64,000 nucleotides of DNA. Source: Deinandra increscens subsp. villosa (Eukaryota > Streptophyta > Magnoliopsida > Asterales > Asteraceae). Positions within the stretch are counted from its first letter, which is position 1. Each line of letters opens with the position of its first letter. The stretch is from positions 192,424 through 256,423 of the forward strand of contig JBCNJP010000044.1 of assembly GCA_039602395.1 (NCBI GenBank), in the 5' to 3' direction. Of this stretch, positions 22,159 through 32,684 are shown in pieces. The translations under genes were made by a program, and so were the position numbers. The notes below the pieces were generated by a model. That model saw only the letters and a list, made by a program, of their open reading frames with translations, was not told the DNA's origin and searched no databases.

Positions 22159-24697
22159 TGTGACATCCGAGAATTTCAAGGTTCACTTCCGTTAGACAAA
22201 TCCGTTAGTTACGTTATAAGTGTTAACTTAGTAACTAATGCTTAACTAGGCCGAATACGTCCACGACCTTTGGTTAATCACCGAACCCGTCCATATGTGT
22301 TTACTTATTTTATTACCACTATGTGAAATTATGTGCAACGTGTTTACTGAATTAATTGTGTAAATTGGTCACTTTTATGTTTCCAGCGAAACTACCGGGC
22401 GAAACTATAGTGTCGCCTGGCTAGCCAAACCTCTGACTTGCAGAGCCAGTTTCGCTTGGCCAGCGAAACTGACCAGCGAAACTAGCTCCTGTTATATATT
22501 AACATAAAACCCTAGAGATCCCATTTTTGCACCATTTACTCAAAACACACACACACTCTCCTGGAACTTCTGGTCAGCCAAGAATCACCACAAGCCGACG
22601 TGATCCCAGCCTCGAGACAACATCCATTCGGATCCTAGATCGAATCGTGAGTCTCCCAAAACCATTTTTATGTGTTCTTTATGTGTTTTCTTAAAAAGCA
22701 TGCTTAAACCTCTATGGAATCACTTGATCTTTTGATATGATGCTTAGGAATGCTAGATCTATCATAAAGTCAGTAACTTTACGTTTGAAATCAAACCATA
22801 ATGAAGATTTATGCTATTTAGGTCATTTTAGGTCTAAAATGTGTTTTTGGTGTTTTGAATGTGAAAACCCATGTTTAAGGTGCTAAAACTGCTTCTATGA
22901 TGTTGGTAAATGATTATGCATGCTAGATATTGAATTACATGGAATATGGAAGCTGTTAGATTGATTTTTAGGCTGATTTATGTGTTTTTCGCGACCAGCG
23001 AAACTAGCCTGTTCTCTGGGCGAAACTATCCAGCGAAATTATGTATATCTTCATATAGCGACACTATGTAGCGAAACTATAGTGTCGCCGGGTAAACCAA
23101 CCAGACCTGTCCGAACGAAACTACCGAGCGAAATTCCCTGAACGAAAGTTCAAACCAGTTTCGGGCGAAACTAGGCTAGCGAAACTATGCCAACAGTTTC
23201 GAGCGAAACTAGCCTAGCGAAACTGTGTCATCGGGTATTGCCTAGCGAAAGTGCTGCCCGTGCACACAGCGAAACTGCCTAGCGAAACTGCTAGCGAAAT
23301 TGAGACCAGAATCCAAACTTGTGCAATTTATTTGAATGTTATGCCATGACTTACATGATTATGCTATGGTGATACATTCTTTGATTTCTGATGTATATGA
23401 ACCCTTGTTTATGATCAACCATCGGTGTCGTGTGTCGGTATGTCGTGTCGTAGTACCAACGTGCTATGTTATGGGCCATAGTGACGTTAAGATAATGATT
23501 AGACACGAAACTAATACTTAAGACCTAAACGTGTTCATAGGTCTTCGATAAGCAATACTTGGACTATTAGCAAGTGTAGCAGTGCAACCAAAGGTGAGTG
23601 TCACTAACCCAATTACCGTGAACCCGTTTGGGTCACACCGAATAACTAAATGAAAAACAATGCTGACAATCTCGAGAGTGCTATGCACCTCCCTGATGAA
23701 CTTGAAAACTTAGGAGTGCTCGGCACCCACTTGATGAACTTGAAGTGCTTTATGGGAAGCACTTGTGAATTACTTAAACAACTATTTCTGAAACGAAACT
23801 GAAAACACTTTTGAGATTCATGAGAATCCGGTAAACCGTTTTAATATGGCTAGCGTAGGTTAAAGTCTAAACCACATGATATCACATGATTTCTAAGGAT
23901 GCCTTGAAACTTAAAAGTCCTCAACTAAATTGTACCATTAATTGTAAAGCGAGGGGATGTTGGGTAGATCTACTGGAGTTTGACAAACTCCGCCCCGTGG
24001 CACGGGGAGTGCACGGAGGTACAATATCAGCCTATTTGACCGTGATCCCGAGAGGACACGGGGGAGGCCAATCCGAGATGACGTAGGTCCGCAAAACATG
24101 ATGGCACGGCCACTATAATAATAGTCAGCTTTGGTACAAACTTCCTTAGTGCATGGAACAACGGATTAGCTACCCGCGATATCGGTTGAGCACTTTAACT
24201 ATACAAAACTAGTTCATACCCGATAACGTATGTTACGGACAATACTTTTGCTAAACCACAGAACTATGATTTTGGATACTTCTAAGCATTGCTTTTCATA
24301 AAGAAATACTACATATGTATATGTTGACACGATTATGATTATGAGACCGGGCCACTGCGTGACAAGCCCACTGTGAACTCACCAACCGTTAGGTTGACAC
24401 TTGCGTGGTTTAAACTTTTGCAGATCGCTGAGGAGTATCCGGAGCAGGTTGACATGGCACAAGAAGACATTTACTTTTGTTTAAACTAAATTGGGAATTT
24501 AAAACAACGTTTATGTAAAGCACGTGGCTAGTGCTAAAGACAATGTTTTCCGCTGCGTACTGTTAAACTGTTTTTATTATTAATGTTTGGACTTTACTCT
24601 GATTCGTTTAGTATTTGTAACTAATGGTTGCGTTCCTGGTCTAGTCGCACCCCTTAACGGTATAAACTCCGTTAGTGGTTAATTTGGGGGTGTGACA
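22159..24697 (+). repeat. 5' LTR of element C
   Basis: 2539 bp, TGTGACATCC...GGGGTGTGACA. Contains about 20 copies of GCGAAACT or one-base variants in two clusters (22386-22495 and 22990-23310). A TATA-like TTATATATTAACA lies near 22492-22504, between the clusters. Short ORFs inside (for example 23336-23521) recur in the other LTR and are not genes. Confidence 0.92.
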
Positions 24698-25247
24698 GAT
24701 TGGTATCAGAGCCATAAGTTGCAGAGAACTGGAATCATTTTGAAAACGATTTGGAAACTGCAACTTGAAAACCTTAGTTACAAACGAACAAACAAATTCC
24801 CAAAATCAAAACCTTTGCGTGCCAACCTGGGATACTCGCTCTGCTGTGTAAGTAAAATACTTCGTACGTATATATATATGTATATATATATATATATAGA
24901 CCGTGTCTAAGTAGTCTAACGGAAAACATTAGGAAATTTTCACACACGAATACGAAATGCGAACGCTATACGCACACTATTCCGGGGGAAAGCGACAACG
25001 AAAAACGATGCTACACGCTACGTCCTGATTTCTACTACGATGACTACGCCGACGGTGACTTTTATGGGAAAGCCGACTTTCGACGATAGCTACTTACGAC
25101 TTACGACGTTCTCCGACGACGCTCCGATTTGCACGAAAATTTTCTGGACTAATAGTGGGATAACGGGAAATTGTTAATATGCATATTATGGGATATGTAT
25201 AGAGTATAACTGTGACTGAACACTGGCTACTTTAACTGTCCAGTAAA
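24698..25247 (+). promoter_or_regulatory. Primer-binding site and leader of element C
   Basis: TGGTATCAGAGCC at 24701-24713 matches the 3' end complement of initiator tRNA-Met, three bases inside the LTR. The leader continues to the gag ATG at 25248 and includes a TATATATA microsatellite (24868-24897). No gene is seen in the leader; the ORF 24692-24910 is a by-product of the microsatellite. Confidence 0.85.
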
Positions 25248-26370
25248 ATGTCTGGAAGAGGACACGGAAGGAGCAACATCAACATGACGCCTGCACAACT
25301 GCAAGCGATGATAAACGAACACGTGCAAGCCGCGGTGGCAGCCGTCCAAGCTGCATACGCCGCGCAGGGTAATTATTATGCCGGTTAATGCACAAAGCGA
25401 TTATATTTTGACCTGTTTAAATTTAAAAACCCGAACTATTTATGCATCAGGAAACCACCAACACTGCACGTTCAAGTCCTTCATGGACTGCAAGCCGATG
25501 ACATTTTCCGGCGAAGAGGGAGCGGTAGGACTCCTCAGGTGGATCGAGAAGTCTGAGAAGGTCTTCTCTATGTGCAACTGCCCTGCTGGGGACAAAGTGA
25601 AGTATGCGACTGGTACCTTTGAGGGAGCTGCTCTCTCCTGGTGGAATGCCGAAATCCAAATGATTGGGTTAGATGCGGCTAATAACATGGCATGGGGAGC
25701 GTTTAAGGAACTGATTATGGAGGAGTACTGTCCCCGCGACCAAGTAAAGAAGCTAGAGGGTGAATTCTTGAATCTGAAGATGATTGGGTCTGAAGTTGAG
25801 CAGTATACTGCACGCTACCATGAGTACGAGATCTTGTGCCCCACAATGGTTGATGCTGAGTTCAAACGCATCGAGCGTTATCTGGAAGGCCTCGCGCCTC
25901 AAATCAAGGGACTAGTGACTGCCAGCAACCCCGCAACCGTGCAGCAAGCCATCCGTTTGGCTCACAAGCTTACTGACCAGGAAATTGAGAAGGGTACACT
26001 TCCTGCGAAAGCCTCAGAGAAGACTACCTTAAGTGGCAAAAGAAAAGCTGATGATGAAGCTCCTGAAAACTCAATGAACAATCAGAGTGTTGGAAACAGC
26101 ACTGGGAGGTCTTATAATTCTCAAGGTCAAAGCAAGAGGTCTGGGAACAACAGTGGAAACAACCGTCAGGGTGGTAATGGTCAAAGCAACTACAAGGGTA
26201 ACCTGCCCATGTGTAACAAGTGTGGAAGGCATCACACTGGTAATTGTAGAAAGAACTTGAGCTGTGAAAGGTGTGGCAAGAAAGGCCACGAAGCAAAAGA
26301 CTGCTGGGCAACTCTACCTGAGCAACAAAACCGCCCAAGGCAAAACAACAACAACAACAACCATGGCAAC
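25248..26370 (+). CDS. Gag of chromovirus C (candidate two-exon)
   Basis: Starts at ATG 25248 (MSGRGHGRSN) and reads to 25368; the frame closes at TAA 25383-25385. The Gag core (F.....F.G.EGAVGLLRW...EKVF....C...DKVKYATGTFEGAALSWWN, from about 25490) is open in another frame. Splicing 25369-25450 joins the two in frame, giving the spacing usual for this Gag family. Downstream are two CCHC-like knuckles (CNKCGRHHTGNC near 26212, CERCGKKGHEAKDC near 26263). The frame is then cut at 26370 by D and resumes at 32685 with a third knuckle. Gag forms the particle and packages RNA. If the 82-base segment is not an intron it is an inactivating insertion. Confidence 0.8.
25369..25450 (+). other. Candidate 82-nt intron in C gag
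   Basis: Donor CAGG/GTAATT at 25369, acceptor TTTATGCATCAG/G at 25450, AT-rich interior with an in-frame TAA. Removal creates codon GGA (25368 + 25451-25452) and restores one frame from ATG 25248 through the Gag core. Length 82 is near the lower limit for plant introns. Confidence 0.55.
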
Positions 26371-26898
26371 TGTAAGGATCAAAAAGAACCCTCACGCGAT
26401 ATCTAGACTAGTGAAACCGTGCGGAATCCGGTTTAACTAGTTGATTCAAGAAAAACAGTAAAAGACTATAATCGAAAAGTATATGAAAGCAATTAAATAA
26501 CACAAACCACACGAAGAAATCACTTTGAATACCACCGTTTGATTGCAATACACTGATTGAAATTCTCTTGAGAGAATTTCGTAAAACACCTCTGAGAGAC
26601 ACACCAAAAAAAAACAGCAACCCTAATCTAGTTGTTACATATTCCTTATATAGGGGAGGCAAGCTTGGTCAACAAGCCATCTCAAAACCCTAATTAACCT
26701 AAAATTCCCGTATTTGACATTAATGGGCCACTAAACTCCATCTAAACTCTTTCTAAATGAGCCCAACCATGTCTAAATTGGCCCAATGACCCAATATACC
26801 CATAACCCAACTAATTTTCACCTATTCTATCACATAGGCCTTCAACAATGTCCGCCGATAGGTGATTTAATACACAAGCCACAAATTATTCCCTTACA
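26371..26898 (-). repeat. 3' LTR of element D
   Basis: 528 bp. On the plus strand it begins TGTAAGGATC and ends ATTATTCCCTTACA. Apparently identical to 32152-32679, including the same spurious 84-codon ORF. Contains the TATA-like CTATATAAGG (minus strand, near 26645-26655). Confidence 0.93.
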
Positions 26899-28366
26899 AT
26901 CTTCCCCTTGGCTTGTGATATTAAATGTCTTCTACTCACAAACTTCAGACATTCAGTCTTCTTCTTGACTTTAGCATGGATTGGTGAAGATTCTTTTCTT
27001 TAGCAATCTTCATTGGGAAACAGCAAATGACTTTAGGGAGTGTTCTCTCAATCAGCATTAGCTTGGACTTCAAATGATGAACATGTAATGAGAGGAGGAT
27101 TCTCAAATACTTGCTCCTTCTTGAACAATGTTGTGTCCTTGCTGAATCAGTAGTAACAGACTTGACTTGCTTGTCTTGGCATCTTTTCTTCATTTAGCTT
27201 CCCCTAAACTTGAGAGTGGTATCTTTTGAGTCTTTGGAAGCTTTTCTTGAACAACCAACAAACTTCCCCTAAGCATAGGGTAAGTCCTTTTCCGGCTGGT
27301 TCTTCAACATGATCAGCAGCAGAGTTCTTGCTTTGGTCAACTGAGTCCTTGACCTTCTTCTCCATGACTTGTCTTTTCCATTTAACCTGCCAAGCATAAC
27401 ATGGAACAAACACTACCCAGACAATGATCACTGGATATCGGGTTAGCGTTATTTAACCAAAAACCCTTCCCCTGAACCTAAGGACTCTTCACATTATCTC
27501 CCCCTGAGATTCTGGAGGGGTGAAACATTCTTGCATAAAATCCATAAAAACTTATTAAAACCTTCAAATTAACCTGGCCAAGGTTGAAAAATAAACAATA
27601 AAAACTTAAGATAACACAAAAGAAAAATAAAATAAAAACAAACATACCAAATTTCTAAACGATAAGGTTTTATTTGGGATCAAACCGTATGAATCTGACT
27701 GAGGAACCCTTTTCAGCTTCTGTTACTCGAACACGTCCAGGTGATTGCCAATATACTGATCCACTTTAAACTCAAACCCTTTTCTTATTCAGGCTGTTTG
27801 TCACTTTATTATCTTTTAAAGTGCATTAATTATGAACAGCAAGTGGGTTTCAACAAATCCTAGGTACATGTTATTACACACTATCAAGCACATAAATTCC
27901 CTACCACATATTTTCACAACCTGATCCAGAAGTTTGAAACTGAGCTCCAGACTGGATTGAGAAGAGAAAGAATAGATCACATAGAATTTTTGGGTATAAT
28001 ATACAAAGTCAACTGAATTTTTGAAACATTTTTAGTAATGCTCTCATCAGTGACAAAGGCTGAGGGTTTTGGACACTTGAGGGTCTCTTTTGATGTGCTC
28101 TTTGGCATCTTTTGGGTGTATATTATATATATTTTTTTTATATTTTTTTATTTTAGATGATCTAGAAGTACGTATGTATGGACAACTCCAGGTCATTGCT
28201 CACGCAAAGCAGAGGAGAGCCTTACATACATGTGAAGCATCCCCAGGTCATTGCTCACGTAAAGCAGAGGGGACACCGACTTTTTGAGCTCAATTTCACA
28301 CTCTTGGAGACAAGCGTGTGTATCGGGAACTTGAACATGCAGTCAAATAGAAATGCAATTAACCTA
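26899..28366 (-). other. 3' internal region of element D
   Basis: Begins (minus-strand 3' end) with the polypurine tract at 26899-26909. It aligns with B's 17885-18964 and 21190-21501, showing where B carries insertion I. Further polypurine-like runs occur near 27260 and 27500 (minus strand AGGGGAAG, AGGGGGAG). No gene is recognised; several short ORFs here are not conserved in B. Confidence 0.7.
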
Positions 28367-28501
28367 AGTGCTGTTACCCAACAAACTGCCATACGTTATC
28401 TTTAAGTGTGTAACGCATACCTTTTCAGATTTTAGAGCCGAGCCTACCAGCATATCACCATGGATCATGTCTTTCACATCTGCCTTACGCGTGTCAGCCA
28501 T
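28367..28501 (-). pseudogene. Small ORF, probable relic of the envelope-like ORF start (D)
   Basis: About 44 codons starting MADTRKADVKDMIHGDML on the minus strand, the counterpart of 17762-17884 in B. It ends at TAG a few codons later than B's copy. The same AAAAG/GTATGC donor-like site is present. Function unknown; see B copy for alternatives. Confidence 0.4.
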
Positions 28502-28992
28502 CTCTAAAACGGAAATTTATTTCACTTCCCACCTTCTAAAGGAAACAAAAGATTAAAAATTAAAAAACACAATTTTGAGGGGTCAACAATTTCATCTTTT
28601 CTATTCTTCCCCTTGCTTTTTGATTTTTTAATAACAACACACACATGTTTTTTTTTTTTTTTTTTTTTTTTTTGACACAATACTAAATATGTACTAAAAA
28701 CTGGCCAAGCTAACCTTCAAAGTTCATCTTTTGAAAATTTTCAGAAATGGGTTTTGTTTCATGCACAACCATACTTCACATCAAATCAGCCAAGAAACAA
28801 ACAATTCAGACAGTGTTACCTTTATTGCTGATTTTCTCAGATTTACCTCTCACAAGGAAACATACCCTCCATTGAAATCTTCATGTCATGTGGAAGAGAG
28901 ATGCCTCCTATCATGTGCCTGGAACAATCACTATCACAAACAAACAAGGTTAATGAAAGTCCTCCTTGACTGTTCCTGCACAACGTGAGAGA
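28502..28992 (-). other. Protease remnant and pol-deletion junction of element D
   Basis: Directly after the gag stop (minus strand) the in-frame sequence reaches DSDCSRHM, a protease active-site remnant (about 28907-28930), then within about 150 bases becomes 3' non-coding sequence. B has the same junction. A 26-T run lies at 28648-28673 (26 A on the element's sense strand). Confidence 0.7.
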
Positions 28993-30852
28993 TCAATTAG
29001 CCATAAGTACCCAGGCCATTGTGGTTCTGGGTATACCTGAAGAGTCAGTGAAAGAAATTTCTTTTAAAAACATTCCCTTGGTAACATCAGGGATTGGGGG
29101 TGTGGCTGCCTTGGTTGGACTGAGAATGTCCTTTTTGTTGACATCTCTGGGTTTGTGATTTTCTTTCCCAAAAACCTGTGGGTTTCTCGGTGGATTCTTA
29201 TTAGAATTTTGAACTCTTATTTCTTGAAATTGTTTGGAGTGTTTCTTGTACACTCCAGTAGGCTTGAAAGACAAGTTCACAACTTTTGAAACATTCCACC
29301 TGTCATCCTTCCTCCAACCATTTGATTTAGCTGAACCAACTGGATTTGGATGGATGGGTGATTTTGAAACAGTTTTGAAAACAGGTTTTGGGGATTCAAC
29401 AGATTTTGGTCTCCAAGCTGTTTTGACAGATTTCTGAGATGTTTTGTTTTCTTTAAAAATGGTCTTTGGCCGTTGCTTAGGAGCCTTGGGTTTCTGCTGA
29501 ACTTTGTGACTCTGAGGTGCTTGTTTCTGCACCTTGGGTTTTGATGGACCGGGCCTTGGAGTTGGGTCACTTTGTTTCTGGGTCCTTGGACTGGGTCTCT
29601 GATGAACCCTTTTGGGATAATAGGGTTCATAAGGCCGGTATAAACAGTTTCTTGCCACGTGTCCTGGTCTACCACAGACATGGCAAGATTGTTTTTTTGG
29701 GTAAGCGGGAGCCTGTGGTTGGTTACGCCCAGTGGAAATCCAAGTTGGTTTTGAACAATTTTTGTGGATCCAATGGGTTTTACCATGGGGCTTTGTGGTT
29801 AAAATGTACTCCCGCTGAACCGGCTTAAACTGGTCATATGCAGAATTGATCTCTGGGTATGGGACAAAATCTTGTGGTTTTGCATCCCGTACTTTCTGCA
29901 CATTTTGAATGGGACAGGTCACACTATCCTCAGATTTCTTCACATCACCTGTGGGTTTGGGAACATCAGTCTGTGGTCCCTTACCCCTTCTTAAAATTCT
30001 AACAGTTCTAAGGGGTTTCACAAGTTTCAAATCACATTTACCAACGTTAAACACACTACAAGTAACAGATTCATCAAACACAGTTGACTTGGGAAATGTT
30101 GACTCAGACTCAAAATTTTTTGAAGCAAAATTATCAGTTTTAAAAACTGGAAACTTTTGACTCTCAAAGCAAACACTTTTTCCCTTTGAACCTGCTTCTT
30201 CATTTACTTTATCTGCACAAGAAGTAGAAGTGTTAGTAATGTTAGAAACAGGAGCAGAAATTTTAATGGGACAAGCTGCCAATTTCTTTTCGATCTCAGC
30301 TTTAGCATCCAAGTTGGTCTTAGAACACTCATAATCTGAGATCATTTCATGCATCAGTGGCATCGGTACTGTATGAGTGGACTTTTCATCTTTTATTTCA
30401 GTACCGAGACCCAAACCAGAGTTGGCTTTTAGATGACGCATTCGAGCATCTGTGTTGTAGAAAAGTGAACTAGCCTTCATCATTTCTGACACAATCTTAT
30501 CGTTTCGCTCAACTTTGGTTTGTGATGTTTCTAATTGACCTTTAAGTTGTTCAAGTTCAGCTTTCAATGTGACAATTTCTTCATTAGCAACTCCCAGATA
30601 AGTCGTTTTGTTACTCAAGTCCCTTTGAAGATTTTTTATGTCAATTTTAGCAGCTTCTAATTTCTCACTTAAGTTTTTACTTCTACCTTTGTATTCCCTC
30701 AACTCTCTATCAACAAACTCACGATTTAGGGTTTCATTGAAAAACTTAGTTTGCCATTTTTTAGATTCAGTGAGAATAGATTGACATTTAGAGTTAAAAC
30801 ATACCTCAGTGTTGCTGGTAGATACAGAATTACCTGGTAGAAAGGATGCCAT
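28993..30852 (-). CDS. Stand-alone C-terminal Gag protein of element D (619 aa)
   Basis: Uninterrupted ORF starting MASFLPGNSV. Residues about 30-130 form a charged coiled coil; TSQT at 109-112 sits in a stretch (LETSQTKVERNDKI) identical in H. Residues 390-403 are a CX2CX4HX4C zinc knuckle (CHVCGRPGHVARNC), followed by a very Lys/Pro/Gln-rich basic tail and the conserved end PIPDVTKGMFLKEI. It aligns with H's Gag from about 60187 to 62100, so the capsid domain and first knuckle of the full Gag are absent and a new start codon is used. Likely an RNA-binding, self-associating protein. Stop TGA at 28993-28995 lies where H and A also stop. Confidence 0.85.
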   Translation of the reverse strand: MASFLPGNSVSTSNTEVCFNSKCQSILTESKKWQTKFFNETLNREFVDRELREYKGRSKNLSEKLEAAKIDIKNLQRDLSNKTTYLGVANEEIVTLKAELEQLKGQLETSQTKVERNDKIVSEMMKASSLFYNTDARMRHLKANSGLGLGTEIKDEKSTHTVPMPLMHEMISDYECSKTNLDAKAEIEKKLAACPIKISAPVSNITNTSTSCADKVNEEAGSKGKSVCFESQKFPVFKTDNFASKNFESESTFPKSTVFDESVTCSVFNVGKCDLKLVKPLRTVRILRRGKGPQTDVPKPTGDVKKSEDSVTCPIQNVQKVRDAKPQDFVPYPEINSAYDQFKPVQREYILTTKPHGKTHWIHKNCSKPTWISTGRNQPQAPAYPKKQSCHVCGRPGHVARNCLYRPYEPYYPKRVHQRPSPRTQKQSDPTPRPGPSKPKVQKQAPQSHKVQQKPKAPKQRPKTIFKENKTSQKSVKTAWRPKSVESPKPVFKTVSKSPIHPNPVGSAKSNGWRKDDRWNVSKVVNLSFKPTGVYKKHSKQFQEIRVQNSNKNPPRNPQVFGKENHKPRDVNKKDILSPTKAATPPIPDVTKGMFLKEISFTDSSGIPRTTMAWVLMAN

Positions 30853-30870
30853 GAATGTCTCAACCGAATC

Positions 30871-31315
30871 GGAAAGCAGCTTTTGGATCGGAAAGTCGGT
30901 TTTCGGTCGGAAAAGGGTTGGATCGAAAAGTATGATGCGATCGAAAAGTGAAGGCTGGATCGAAAAGTCTCGAAGGGGACTTTTCGATCAAGGAGCACGA
31001 TGGATCGAAAAGTCACAGGGGACTTTTCAATCAAAGGAGGCTGATCGAGAAGTCTCAAGGGGACTTCTCGATCGAGAGGGTCGGATCGAAAAGTCTCAGA
31101 GGGACTTTTCGATTGGTGAGTCTGATCGAGAAGTCACAAAAGGGGACTTCTCGATTGGGCAAGCAGGTCGAAAAGTCACTTAGGGGACTTTTCGAGTGAA
31201 AGCAATGGATCGAAAAGCCACAAAGGGGGCTTCTCGATTGATTGAGGCGGCTGAAGAGGGCTTTTCGACCAGAAAACCTGATCGAAAAGTACTGAGCAGG
31301 GTCGAGAAGTTCCAA
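30871..31315 (-). repeat. Array of imperfect hairpins in the leader of D
   Basis: About a dozen inverted repeats of the type GATCGAAAAGTC...GACTTTTCGATC (variants GATCGAGAAGTC...GACTTCTCGATC), each with a short loop such as TCAGAGG, spaced about 40-45 bases apart. It lies just upstream of the D ORF start. H carries the same kind of array at 58331-58770. Confidence 0.9.
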
Positions 31316-32136
31316 AAACACAAGCAAAGCCTTCCGAACCTTCTGTCGCGAGTTGTAACCTGCACAAAATCTCACACGATACTCACAAAAAAAATCGTTA
31401 GTAACACCTTGAAACACTTGGAGTAAAAATATGGAAATAAAAAAAATGAAATACTCCACAATATGCAGACAAATTCAAAGATCAAAACCCCGTTAAAATT
31501 AGTTTACACCAACTTGAATTGAGTGGCCGTTTATAGCTTCAAAAACCGGATAATCTGGACCACAAGTTTTTAAATAAATCCCAATGGCACAATTGTAATT
31601 ACTTAGAACTTTAAATTACGTATGAACTTATCAACCAACGATGGCACAACCGTAATTTAGGCTTTCTTCAATCTCTACTAATCACAATTTGCCATGAGCA
31701 CGCCTGGAGCCGATAGATTCAAATAAGAAATAATCGGACCAACCACTCAATTAGGACAGCATCGAAAAGCCTGATTTCGACCGAACCGAGAATCTACTTG
31801 CCAATCGAGAACTTGCTGCACAAAAAAAAATTTGACGAACAATCCAAAACCATTAATTGAACTTCATCAGCAAAATTTCACAATATCTCGACAATGACGT
31901 GGATGATATAACTAATAAAAATAAAGTACGTGACCAAATCAAACAATGAGTTTTTTAAAAGCAGATTTGACAAAGTATCTTTGAATCAGAATTCAACAAA
32001 AACAAATTTCGCACACGTAAAACATAGCCGACAACCAAATGTCATCAAAACGCAACCGAAACTCATCGAAAAGCAATGAAAAACACAATAACGACTTGAA
32101 TCAGATATCGCGAGAGCCTCGAAACACTTGTTTCTT
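31316..32136 (-). other. Upstream leader of element D
   Basis: Between the primer-binding site and the hairpin array. No conserved ORF or recognised motif. Contains the occasional TCGAAAAG half-site (for example near 31765). Confidence 0.6.
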
Positions 32137-32150
32137 GGCTCTGATACCAA
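32137..32150 (-). promoter_or_regulatory. Primer-binding site of element D
   Basis: Minus strand TTGGTATCAGAGCC, the initiator tRNA-Met type, one base inside the 5' LTR. The same site follows H's LTR at 58155-58169. Confidence 0.9.
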
Positions 32151-32151
32151 T

Positions 32152-32679
32152 TGTAAGGATCAAAAAGAACCCTCACGCGATATCTAGACTAGTGAAACCG
32201 TGCGGAATCCGGTTTAACTAGTTGATTCAAGAAAAACAGTAAAAGACTATAATCGAAAAGTATATGAAAGCAATTAAATAACACAAACCACACGAAGAAA
32301 TCACTTTGAATACCACCGTTTGATTGCAATACACTGATTGAAATTCTCTTGAGAGAATTTCGTAAAACACCTCTGAGAGACACACCAAAAAAAAACAGCA
32401 ACCCTAATCTAGTTGTTACATATTCCTTATATAGGGGAGGCAAGCTTGGTCAACAAGCCATCTCAAAACCCTAATTAACCTAAAATTCCCGTATTTGACA
32501 TTAATGGGCCACTAAACTCCATCTAAACTCTTTCTAAATGAGCCCAACCATGTCTAAATTGGCCCAATGACCCAATATACCCATAACCCAACTAATTTTC
32601 ACCTATTCTATCACATAGGCCTTCAACAATGTCCGCCGATAGGTGATTTAATACACAAGCCACAAATTATTCCCTTACA
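32152..32679 (-). repeat. 5' LTR of element D
   Basis: 528 bp, no difference from 26371-26898 seen by eye. Ends at CCTTACA (plus strand) beside target duplication GCAAC (32680-32684). Confidence 0.93.
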
Positions 32680-32684
32680 GCAAC

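Larger units (their letters stand above)
26371..32679 (-). mobile_element. Element D: young non-autonomous copia (B/H family)
   Basis: 6309 bp with LTRs 26371-26898 and 32152-32679, each 528 bp and apparently identical, flanked by GCAAC (26366-26370 and 32680-32684). Minus orientation: primer-binding site next to the right LTR, polypurine tract next to the left. Contents on the minus strand: a 1.3-kb leader with a hairpin array, one intact 619-codon ORF (C-terminal half of Gag), a fragment of the protease start, then 3' non-coding sequence. Capsid, integrase, RT and RNase H are absent. Identical LTRs mean insertion so recent that no difference has accumulated, so the RNA was reverse-transcribed by another element's enzymes. 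Confidence 0.93.

Noticed and set aside
23336..24086. ORFs repeated at 37611-38361, apparently conserved proteins
   Set aside because: Both lie inside the two LTRs of C, so the conservation is due to LTR identity.
26408..26662. Identical 84-codon ORF at 32189-32443
   Set aside because: Located within the two identical LTRs of D; no protein features.
28648..28673. Poly-A tail of a LINE or processed gene
   Set aside because: It lies within D's own 3' region on the correct strand, with aligned D/B sequence on both sides; more likely a homopolymer expansion.
30809..31199. ORFs of 76-134 codons with repeated DREVS/IEKSQ-like peptides, both strands
   Set aside because: They are translations of the hairpin array; the inverted repeats give open frames on both strands. 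H shows the same artefact at 58088-58688.
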